Source: JAKLDO01 sp035354435 (GTDB lineage: Bacteria > UBP6 > UBA1177). From it: a stretch of DNA of 15,527 nucleotides. The stretch covers positions 1 through 15,527 of the forward strand of contig DAOQAY010000062.1 in NCBI GenBank assembly GCA_035354435.1, given 5' to 3'. The notes under the pieces were generated by a model. It did not search any database. It was not told the DNA's origin and was given only the letters and a program-made list of their open reading frames with translations. Position 1 is the stretch's first letter, and each line of letters opens with the position of its first letter. Of this stretch, positions 1 to 6,376 are shown piece by piece. The position numbers were made by a program, and so were the translations under genes.

Positions 1-910
1 AGTTCTCTTTCTTTTTCGGCGGAAATACTATTGAAGCGATGACTGAAAGTATGAGGATGGAGCCGACCACTCCGAGTGCGATTCCGGTCGGAATCTTACA
101 AAAATTCACTATAAGCATTTTTGTGCCGATGAATCCGAGTATGAACGCAAGTCCGTATTTAAGATAGTGGAAAAGCGGCATCAATCCGGCAAGTGCGAAA
201 TAAAGCGATCTGAGTCCTAATATCGCGAATATATTGGATGTATAGACAATGAAAAGATCGTTGGAGACACACAGTACAGCCGGTATCGAATCGACTGCAA
301 AAGCGATATCAGAAATTTCGATCATAAAAAGGACTACCATAAGAGGCGTGGCAATTAAGCGACCCGCTTCTTTTGTGAAAAAATGTGACTGGTGATATTC
401 GTGAGTTACCGGCACAAACCTTTTAAACAGTTTCAACATGGGATTGTTCTCAGGATGTATCTCTTCATCTTTTTTCAGCAGCATTTTTATCGCCGTGAAA
501 ACAAGGAATGCTCCGAAAACATAGATAACCCAGTGAAATTTGGCAACGAGTGTCACACCGGCAAAAATAAAGATAAGACGCATTACGATCGCACTAAGTA
601 TTCCCCAGTACAGAACTTTGTGCTGATATTGGTCAGGAACTTGAAAATACTGGAATATCATCAGAAAAACAAAAAGATTATCCATACTTAACGATTCTTC
701 GATCAGATAAGCCGTGAGAAATTCGACAGCTTTTTCAGTACCCATGAAAAAATAGACTGCAATATTGAATATGACGGCAAGCCCGATCCAGAATGCACTC
801 TGCTTCAGAGCCTCTTTGAGCCTTATCGTGTGAACTTTTTTATTAAGCACGGTCATATCGACATAAAGTGCAAGAAATACAAAAGCAAAAAAACCAATCC
901 AGAAGATCAT
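1..910 (-). CDS. TerC/Alx-family integral membrane protein, partial (3' end beyond window)
   Basis: The frame is open from ATG 908-910 to base 1, giving 303 codons with no stop, so the C-terminus lies outside the window. A GGAGA ribosome site sits 7 bases upstream. The protein is very hydrophobic, with about eight membrane segments. It carries the two family signatures: ESLSMDNLFVF (residues 72-82, acidic D77) and EISDIAFAVDSIPAV (198-212, acidic E198, D201, D207). These buried acidic residues are characteristic of the TerC family. The long form with a cytoplasmic loop (about 145-185) resembles Alx, linked in other bacteria to manganese export and pH or metal homeostasis. Known Alx proteins are about 310-350 residues, so little is missing. 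It is the third gene of a minus-strand operon, 62 bases after the methyltransferase. No room exists for a yybP-ykoY manganese riboswitch just upstream. Family is confident; the substrate is inferred. Confidence 0.9.
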   Translation of the reverse strand, partial: MIFWIGFFAFVFLALYVDMTVLNKKVHTIRLKEALKQSAFWIGLAVIFNIAVYFFMGTEKAVEFLTAYLIEESLSMDNLFVFLMIFQYFQVPDQYQHKVLYWGILSAIVMRLIFIFAGVTLVAKFHWVIYVFGAFLVFTAIKMLLKKDEEIHPENNPMLKLFKRFVPVTHEYHQSHFFTKEAGRLIATPLMVVLFMIEISDIAFAVDSIPAVLCVSNDLFIVYTSNIFAILGLRSLYFALAGLMPLFHYLKYGLAFILGFIGTKMLIVNFCKIPTGIALGVVGSILILSVIASIVFPPKKKEN

Positions 911-972
911 TTTTCAGTCTCCATCAAAATCTATGAATCGAGATTACATATTTATGGTGGAATTTCAACAAA

Positions 973-1722
973 TTAACTGTTTTTGCTAAATAGGATATGT
1001 ATCCAGTGCGGATCTTTCCTTATTATACGGTTCTGTGTTTTTTCGAGTATTTCCGCAACAAAACAGAGTGTTTTCTGAACAAATGAAATATGTGACGGAC
1101 AGATCATTTTGGAATTACAATATATACAAGGCTCATCCTGATGATAAGTTCCATACGGATATCCTGCTATGCTCCTCAAAAAAACTGTCAGGAAATTGGT
1201 CTTCCGTCCACCTTTACCGACAAGTTCAATCTTTTCAACAATCAATCCCTGAAAAAGCGAAAGAAGTTTTTTTTCATCAAATTCATTCACATGTCCCCAC
1301 GGCGGATTGATCTTTTTACAGTTTTGACAGACAAGCCTGCCGACTCTTGTATCCTGTTTATACGGAACACCGATCATCAGATATTTTTTTGAAACCCTTG
1401 CAAGTTCACTGCATGCAACTCCGAGGAATTCTTCAGGAATATGTTCAAGAACTTCAGCGCAAAATACCATATCAAATGAATTGTCGGAAAATTGAAGTTT
1501 TCTGATGTCTCCTGCGACACATTCAACATTTTTTATTGATATTTCCGGCGTTGTAAGGTCTAAAGCTGTTATTTCTTCAAAACGGTCTGCCATATTAGAA
1601 ACATGAAAGCCGTCCCTTGCTCCCACATCGAGAGCTGTTTTGCAATTTTCCGGGATAAGCGACAGGATGCTTTCAAGCCTTTTTGTTTCATTTTCTGAAG
1701 TCCTGTAGTTTTTCAGGTTCAT
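973..1722 (-). CDS. Class I SAM-dependent methyltransferase with two CxxC pairs
   Basis: A 249-residue soluble protein with a Rossmann-type methyltransferase core. Motif I is LDVGARDG (31-38), the acidic end of strand 2 is D55, the GD of GDIRKL (71-76) fits the adenine-binding position, and FCAEVLEHI (87-95) is the post-motif-II segment typical of Methyltransf_11. Two cysteine pairs, C132-x2-C135 and C199-x2-C202, with nearby C208 and H144, look like a zinc-binding insertion. PWGHVNEFDEKKL (140-152) matches the GHV..F stretch common after the core. Relatives with this layout often sit in surface-polysaccharide clusters; here there is no such context, so the substrate is unknown. The ATG overlaps the stop of the nuclease gene by one base (TAATG) and has only a weak ribosome site, so it is probably translated by coupling. 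Nothing suggests a DNA methyltransferase: there is no target-recognition domain and no N6/N4 catalytic motif. Confidence 0.85.
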   Translation of the reverse strand: MNLKNYRTSENETKRLESILSLIPENCKTALDVGARDGFHVSNMADRFEEITALDLTTPEISIKNVECVAGDIRKLQFSDNSFDMVFCAEVLEHIPEEFLGVACSELARVSKKYLMIGVPYKQDTRVGRLVCQNCKKINPPWGHVNEFDEKKLLSLFQGLIVEKIELVGKGGRKTNFLTVFLRSIAGYPYGTYHQDEPCIYCNSKMICPSHISFVQKTLCFVAEILEKTQNRIIRKDPHWIHILFSKNS

Positions 1723-2948
1723 TAGTTATATCTCAATGCAATATCAATAAGCCTTTCCGCTATCATGTCGACTGGAGTTATATCCTTATCTGTGGAGGAA
1801 AAGAAATTCACCCATGTAATGCCGTTTTTAAGTCCTTTGCTGTAAAATCTTCTCAGGAATCTCTCGTTCTTCTCTTCGAACGCCGCAATGTCTTCAGCCG
1901 TGAAAGGGAAAACAATGTCCATGCCGGTGCTTTCACCCAGATAACGCCTCAGCACAAGGATCTTTGAATTGATATCCTTATTTGAAGCATGGCTGCTTTT
2001 TGTCTCGAAAACATGAATATAACCATTCCTGAACATCACAAGAGTATCTATCTCGATCAGTGAATTCGCCTTGCCGTCAATTTTAACATTCTGATGAATT
2101 GAAGCGACACTTTCCCGCAGGATCGGATTGTTCATAACCGCCTTGTAGACTGCATAACTGACTATTTTCTCAAACACAACTGATATCTGCGACCTTATAT
2201 TGAGCTGACTTTCTTTTTCAAAATCTTTCACATATTTCTGCTTAAAACGGTTGAAAGCGACCTCACTGAACTTAAGATCCTCAGATTTTGAAGTGGTATC
2301 AACAATGGATTTTATATTGTCGTAGGAAGAAAAAAAGGCCCTCAGAATCATCGAGGAACAGAGATTGCTGTACAGTTCATCATACTGGTCTTTACTCTCG
2401 CTGAAAAAATCGTAACCGTCCACAAGAATATCTGTCATTCCGGCAAGTTCCGCTCCGCTGAAAGAAAGACGGTCTTTAATATTCCAGTCAATTGATACTG
2501 AGCTTTTATATTCGGAAAACGCTCCGCCGCTCAGACAGATCCTTCTCATCTGTCTTGTATCTGCATCAAAATAGACAAGAAAAAAATCCATTCCCTTTTT
2601 TTCCGCCAGATTTTTCAGATATTCCGAAATAGCTATCCTGTGAATCCCCTTTCCTGATGAAGCATCAAAAAAAAGTTCAGTCAGCTTCATTTTTTTCATT
2701 ATTGAATGGAGATGTTTTTTCACCGTTTCAACAAGCACGCTCAGGGAAATATCCTCAGTTATAAAAATATTGGTGTAAGGTATCAGAATATTTCCGTTTC
2801 TGGCGACAAGCATCGGAATTCTTTCATTCCAGCCGTTCTCCGCCGCCATCGGAGTTGAAATGAACAGAATATGGTCAGGGCGGGCTTCCTGAATAACAGC
2901 CGACTGGACAACACTCTGTCTTGCTACAAAACTCACCAGAAGTTTCAT
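1722..2948 (-). CDS. Card1-like (DUF1887-type) CARF-domain nuclease, PD-(D/E)xK fold
   Basis: A 408-residue protein with two recognisable parts. Residues 1-135 look like a CARF domain. A first strand KLLVSFVA is followed by ARPDHILFISTP (22-33), then FDASSGKGIHRIAISEY (94-110) at the place of the usual N-x-T-G-G-T-K-x-M ligand loop, and VYFDADTRQMRRI (125-137) as the strand after it. Residues 255-350 look like a restriction-endonuclease fold: helix glutamate E260, then IEIDTLVMFRNGYIHVFETKS (298-318) with D301, E315 and K317 as the metal and catalytic residues. In the known Card1 proteins such a fold cuts single-stranded nucleic acid when cyclic tetra-adenylate from a type III CRISPR complex binds the CARF domain. 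No cas gene is near. The ATG has an AGGAG site 5 bases upstream, and it is the first gene of its operon. The nuclease fold is fairly sure; the CARF assignment rests on motif order and is less sure; activation by a cyclic oligonucleotide is inference. Confidence 0.65.
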   Translation of the reverse strand: MKLLVSFVARQSVVQSAVIQEARPDHILFISTPMAAENGWNERIPMLVARNGNILIPYTNIFITEDISLSVLVETVKKHLHSIMKKMKLTELFFDASSGKGIHRIAISEYLKNLAEKKGMDFFLVYFDADTRQMRRICLSGGAFSEYKSSVSIDWNIKDRLSFSGAELAGMTDILVDGYDFFSESKDQYDELYSNLCSSMILRAFFSSYDNIKSIVDTTSKSEDLKFSEVAFNRFKQKYVKDFEKESQLNIRSQISVVFEKIVSYAVYKAVMNNPILRESVASIHQNVKIDGKANSLIEIDTLVMFRNGYIHVFETKSSHASNKDINSKILVLRRYLGESTGMDIVFPFTAEDIAAFEEKNERFLRRFYSKGLKNGITWVNFFSSTDKDITPVDMIAERLIDIALRYN

Positions 2949-3011
2949 GATTTCTCCTGTTTTTTCACTTCACCGATATTAATTCTTCCTGCGCAATAAG
3001 GCAAAATATCC

Positions 3012-3040
3012 TTGAAAATTAAGTGATATTAAATTACTAT
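3012..3040 (+). promoter_or_regulatory. Candidate promoter of the chemoreceptor gene
   Basis: TTGAAA (3012-3017, 5 of 6) and TACTAT (3035-3040, 4 of 6) are separated by 17 bases. The leader to the ATG would be about 25 bases and contains the GGAG ribosome site at 3061-3064. Confidence 0.5.
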
Positions 3041-3042
3041 CA
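3024..3042. promoter_or_regulatory. 19-bp near-palindrome, candidate shared operator
   Basis: TGATATTAAATTACTATCA pairs at 8 of 9 positions around a central base, with TGATA/TATCA arms. It covers the -10 element of both divergent promoters, so a protein bound here could control both genes. The stretch is AT-rich, so chance symmetry is possible. Confidence 0.4.
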
Positions 3043-3053
3043 GCAAGTGCCAA
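3026..3053 (-). promoter_or_regulatory. Candidate promoter of the nuclease-methyltransferase-TerC operon
   Basis: On the minus strand, TTGGCA (3048-3053, 5 of 6 to consensus) is followed after 16 bases by TAATAT (3026-3031, 4 of 6). Its -10 lies inside the spacer of the opposite chemoreceptor promoter. It is a plausible but unproven sigma70-type site. Confidence 0.4.
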
Positions 3054-3071
3054 TTATTTCGGAGTCTTGCG

Positions 3072-4760
3072 ATGATGGGTTTTAGAGACTGGTATTTAAA
3101 ATGGAAGCTTCTTGCAATCAACCTTGTCATCACTTTTGTTTTTTCAGTGATAACGATCGTTGCTACAAGATTCATGGTATCAGATGTATCAGACAGCGTA
3201 CTTGAATCAAATTTGAAAAACATCCTCAACACTGTTTATAGTCAGGTTGAAACTGTCAGAAGAATAAATACCACTGAATTTCAGGATTCAAGATCAGCAC
3301 AGAGAATCATGCGGGAAATAGAAGCCGGACTCACGAATATCATACTTGACGGCGGAACGACAATATCTGTAATTGACGCAAACACCGGAACATGGATAAC
3401 TCACCCGACAGGAAAAGGTCAGAACTGGTCAACAAAATATGACTATATCAAAACAATAATCAACACAGGCGATGGAACGATTAACTTTACACCTGAATCA
3501 GGTCATGAAAATACGGCTGTATATTTAAAATATAAACCTCTGAACTGGATACTTATTGCATCCGCACCGTCCAACGCATCTGATTTTATTGCCTCTTTCG
3601 GTGTAAAATCAGTACTTCTTTTCATTTTTGTGATGCTACTTTATGCACTGCTTACTTATTTTGTTGTTGAATGGATAATTATCAGTCCGTTAAGACAGAT
3701 CAATGAAGCTTTCAGAAAAGGCGCAAAAGGCGACCTTGATGTAATGCTTGTAAAAAGATTTAACGACGAAATAGGTGAAATGACTGAGAATTTTAATGAA
3801 TTTATAACTACGCTGAAGAACATTATCTATTCCATAAGAAATACTGCGGAAAACATCCTCAACAGCTCCAATGAGATATCCGGCGGCAATAATCAGCTTT
3901 CAAGCGCAACTCAGCAGATGGCATCATCCCTTGAAGAGACAGCCGCTTCAATTGAAGAGATAAGTGCTTCAATCCACGACACAGCAGAGGTAAGCGTAAC
4001 ATTGACTGACAACATCACACAGACTGCTTCAAGGGCTGAAAAAGGGAAGGAACATCTCAAACAGATGGAAAAAGCAATCGGACAGGTAAAAGATTCCGGT
4101 GCAAGGATCAGTGAAATAGTCGATATGGTCAATTCAATAGCATTCCACACGAATCTGCTCGCTCTTAATGCCGCAGTCGAAGCTGCAAGGGCAGGAGAAC
4201 AGGGAAAGGGTTTTGCAGTTGTTGCAAGCGAAGTGAGAAGTCTTGCACAGAGAAGTGCTGATGCAGCAAGCGAAATCAAACAGCTTGTCGATTCGAACGA
4301 GGAAATGACTACAAACGCAAGTAATATTACAAGAATGACTTCTCAGATACTTATGGATGTCGTGTTCAACATTCAGAACAATGCCGCAGAAATGAGAGAG
4401 ATTGAAGGAAGATCAAAAGAACAATCAAAAGGTATCAGGCAGATAAACTCTGCGATAATGCAGATGGATGAAGTAACCCAGCGCAATGCAGCACTTGTTG
4501 AACAGCTTGCAAGCAGTGCAATGGACATGGCGGCTATTTCAAAGAACCTCAATGATGAAGTCATGAAGTTCAAACTGAGCGAAAACGAGATATATGTCCC
4601 GAAAACAGATGTGCAGCAGTTCAAAGAGATTACCAAAGATCCTTATTCTATCGGATTTGAAAACAAAAAATCACCCGACAAAACCGGCAAAGACACTTTT
4701 GAAGAAAGCGATTTCAGTTCAAATTCATTTCTTGATGATGATCAGTTCGAAGAATTCTAA
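3072..4760 (+). CDS. Methyl-accepting chemotaxis protein (Cache-type sensor, HAMP, MCP signalling domain)
   Basis: A 562-residue transmembrane chemoreceptor. The first membrane helix is at about 12-34. The periplasmic sensor spans about 35-175 and carries a single-Cache-like core, with [15 protein letters not shown] (98-112) and [16 protein letters not shown] (151-166). The second helix is at 179-204, a HAMP linker follows at about 205-255, then a long coiled-coil signalling domain. Its hairpin tip, [19 protein letters not shown] (358-376), is followed by [19 protein letters not shown] (377-395); these are the canonical CheA/CheW contact sequences. A 60-residue polar tail ends in QFEEF, which fits the x-aromatic-x2-aromatic tether seen on receptors that recruit CheR or CheB. 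GGAG at 3061-3064 supports ATG 3072; ATG 3075 is a possible alternative. It is monocistronic, and its stop lies one base from the stop of the convergent lipoprotein gene. The ligand is unknown. Confidence 0.95.
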   Translation: MMGFRDWYLKWKLLAINLVITFVFSVITIVATRFMVSDVSDSVLESNLKNILNTVYSQVETVRRINTTEFQDSRSAQRIMREIEAGLTNIILDGGTTISVIDANTGTWITHPTGKGQNWSTKYDYIKTIINTGDGTINFTPESGHENTAVYLKYKPLNWILIASAPSNASDFIASFGVKSVLLFIFVMLLYALLTYFVVEWIIISPLRQINEAFRKGAKGDLDVMLVKRFNDEIGEMTENFNEFITTLKNIIYSIRNTAENILNSSNEISGGNNQLSSATQQMASSLEETAASIEEISASIHDTAEVSVTLTDNITQTASRAEKGKEHLKQMEKAIGQVKDSGARISEIVDMVNSIAFHTNLLALNAAVEAARAGEQGKGFAVVASEVRSLAQRSADAASEIKQLVDSNEEMTTNASNITRMTSQILMDVVFNIQNNAAEMREIEGRSKEQSKGIRQINSAIMQMDEVTQRNAALVEQLASSAMDMAAISKNLNDEVMKFKLSENEIYVPKTDVQQFKEITKDPYSIGFENKKSPDKTGKDTFEESDFSSNSFLDDDQFEEF

Positions 4761-4761
4761 A

Positions 4762-6294
4762 CTACCAGTCTGAACCAGATACTTTTCCCGGAACAATTAT
4801 TGTGACTTCCTGAGTATCAAGTACGGAACCGGTACCGTTATCGACAACATTTATAAAAGCCTTGAACATCTTTGCAACCGCTGTGGCTTCTGAACATGTA
4901 TCGTTCTGAGCTACCACTTTAAATGTAAGTTTATTTCCGGGAGTCAGAGCGCTTGAAGTACCTGTCGTAAAATTATTGAAACCGTTATTATAGGCAGAAC
5001 CGTTAAATGCGGCAGCTGTTGCAACTATAGTTTCATTACAACCGTTCATGACAGGAACATACTCCATCGCTTCCACTTTTTTCAAAAAACATGCCGTATC
5101 GATCGTTCCTCCGTCACCGTCATCAGCAGGCTGTACATATAGAGAAAAAGCAGCGTATTTTATNNNNNNNNNNNNNNNNNNNNNNNNNNNNNNNNNNNNN
5201 NNNNNNNNNNNNNNNNNNNNNNNNNNNNNNNNNNNNNNNNNNNNNNNNNNNNNNNNNNNNNNNAAAGTAAGAACATCCTCTTTCTGCTCACCCTGATATG
5301 GAAGTTCAAAATAAAAATCAACTCCTTTATCCTTAACACCTTCAAGTGGATTACAAGGGTCAGATCCTATCAAAATCTCTGCCAGATCGCTGTATCCATC
5401 ACCGTCAGTATCAGCCTGTGTTCTAGTGTGGATTCCGAGGGTAGTACAGAAAATTTCCTGATTATCCAGAAGTCCGTCTCCATCTGAATCAGCATCAACA
5501 AAATCAGGAACTCCGTCACTGTCAGAATCGGCACATGGAATTGAAGAACATTCTTCTCCGTCAGGTATTCCGTCACCGTCAGAATCATCATCAAGAAAAT
5601 TCGGAATTCCGTCCTTGTCAGTATCTTTTGCAGTTTCACTGATATCGGGAACTCCATCGTTGTCAGAATCGGTATCAAGGTAGTCCGGAGTACCGTCATT
5701 ATCAGAATCAACACACGGATCTGAAAAACACTCAACATTATCAGGGATACCGTCCTCATCACTGTCATTATCCCTGTAATCAGTTATACCGTCACTGTCA
5801 GTATCTTTGCATGGAAGATTTGAACATTCTTTAGAATCGGGGATCCCGTCTCCGTCGCTGTCAGTATCTTTATAATCAGCGGTTTCATCTTCATCCGTAT
5901 CAACTTCGACACCGTTTGCAACTTCAATACAGTTAGGAATTCCGTCACCGTCTTCATCGGCTTTGCACCAGCCTTGTGTATTTTCAAACTTCGCAGGAAC
6001 AGTATATTCCGTTCCGAAACAGTCACAGATCACATTGCCTTTGGGACTATAATTGTCTGAATCAGGAAGAGTTGAACCGTCATCAGGAAGACCTCCCTCG
6101 TCAGGAAGTATATTTGAACTGTCATCACCGGAAAGTTCGCATTTACCTGCCATCAGATTACACTCATATCCAATCGGACAGGGATTGGCAATGCTACAGT
6201 TCTGATTCAGAACAGGGTCAGTTGAATCATTCTGACAACTCAGAAAAACAACGCTTAATAAAACAGCAAAGATTGTAAATGATTTTTTTAGCAT
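4762..6294 (-). CDS. TSP3-repeat calcium-binding lipoprotein, interrupted by an assembly gap
   Basis: The N-terminus MLKKSFTIFAVLLSVVFLSC is a lipoprotein signal with C20 as the likely lipidated cysteine (lipobox FLSC, -3 residue slightly atypical). A Cys-rich segment follows (33-52, C..PCPIGYEC..GKC), then a PDD-rich linker (63-85), then TSP3-like calcium-binding repeats (about 112-303) of the D-x-D-x-D-G-x-P-D type. The segment VDFYFELPYQGEQKEDVLT (325-343) runs into 100 Ns. Beyond the gap, 133 residues of a beta-rich C-terminal domain end in VTIIVPGKVSGSDW. The reading frame across the gap is conventional, so the true length is unknown. In related proteins the FYF.LPY segment introduces a von Willebrand A-like domain, which may be hidden here. 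The start has GGAGAGGG upstream and a good promoter. It is a probable outer-membrane surface protein with unknown function. Confidence 0.85.
   Translation of the reverse strand: MLKKSFTIFAVLLSVVFLSCQNDSTDPVLNQNCSIANPCPIGYECNLMAGKCELSGDDSSNILPDEGGLPDDGSTLPDSDNYSPKGNVICDCFGTEYTVPAKFENTQGWCKADEDGDGIPNCIEVANGVEVDTDEDETADYKDTDSDGDGIPDSKECSNLPCKDTDSDGITDYRDNDSDEDGIPDNVECFSDPCVDSDNDGTPDYLDTDSDNDGVPDISETAKDTDKDGIPNFLDDDSDGDGIPDGEECSSIPCADSDSDGVPDFVDADSDGDGLLDNQEIFCTTLGIHTRTQADTDGDGYSDLAEILIGSDPCNPLEGVKDKGVDFYFELPYQGEQKEDVLTXXXXXXXXXXXXXXXXXXXXXXXXXXXXXXXXXXIKYAAFSLYVQPADDGDGGTIDTACFLKKVEAMEYVPVMNGCNETIVATAAAFNGSAYNNGFNNFTTGTSSALTPGNKLTFKVVAQNDTCSEATAVAKMFKAFINVVDNGTGSVLDTQEVTIIVPGKVSGSDW
5164..5263. 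other. Assembly gap of exactly 100 Ns
   Basis: One hundred consecutive Ns, the usual placeholder for a scaffold join of unknown length. It interrupts the lipoprotein coding sequence, so both the missing length and the frame agreement across it are arbitrary. Confidence 0.99.
5386..5961 (-). repeat. DNA encoding tandem TSP3 calcium-binding repeats
   Basis: This encodes residues 112-303 of the lipoprotein. Four consecutive units start at DGxPD: residues 149-180, 181-212, 213-240 and 241-272. Three are 32 residues long and carry an EC-x3-PC cysteine pair; the third is 28 residues and lacks it. Each unit has two aspartate-rich D-x-D-x-D-G loops expected to bind calcium. The DNA copies are diverged at many codons, so this is an old protein repeat rather than a recent duplication. 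Confidence 0.85.
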
Positions 6295-6334
6295 TATATC
6301 CCTCTCCGGTTTTTACCCTCGACACACATTGCAC

Positions 6335-6363
6335 AGTATACTCAGCCTTTTCGCTATAATCAA
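6335..6363 (-). promoter_or_regulatory. Promoter of the TSP3 lipoprotein gene
   Basis: On the minus strand, TTGATT (6358-6363, 4 of 6) and TATACT (6335-6340, 5 of 6) are separated by exactly 17 bases. The leader is about 35 bases and ends in the GGAGAGGG ribosome site before ATG 6294. It lies in the 82-base intergenic space after the HD-GYP-like gene, where no terminator hairpin is visible. Confidence 0.6.
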
Positions 6364-6376
6364 CTGTCCGCTAAAA

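Noticed and set aside
392..691. Plus-strand ORF of 99 codons
   Set aside because: It lies antisense inside the well-supported TerC/Alx coding frame and has no recognisable protein features.
911..972. Separate promoter, terminator or manganese riboswitch before the TerC gene
   Set aside because: The 62-base space holds a TTGAAA but no convincing -10, no GC-rich hairpin with a T run, and is too short for a yybP-ykoY riboswitch.
973..2948. Nuclease plus methyltransferase as a restriction-modification pair
   Set aside because: The methyltransferase has no DNA-methyltransferase catalytic motif or recognition domain, and the nuclease has a CARF-like rather than a DNA-recognition domain.
3041..3056. 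TTGGCACTTGCTGA on the minus strand as a sigma54 promoter
   Set aside because: The GG and GC elements are only five bases apart instead of the required ten.
3911..4279. Minus-strand ORF of 122 codons inside the chemoreceptor
   Set aside because: Low-complexity Ala/Ser/Leu product typical of the reverse strand of a coiled-coil MCP domain.
5370..5768. Minus-strand ORF of 132 codons in the lipoprotein region
   Set aside because: Shifted frame of the TSP3 repeats, which gives a repetitive hydrophobic shadow translation.
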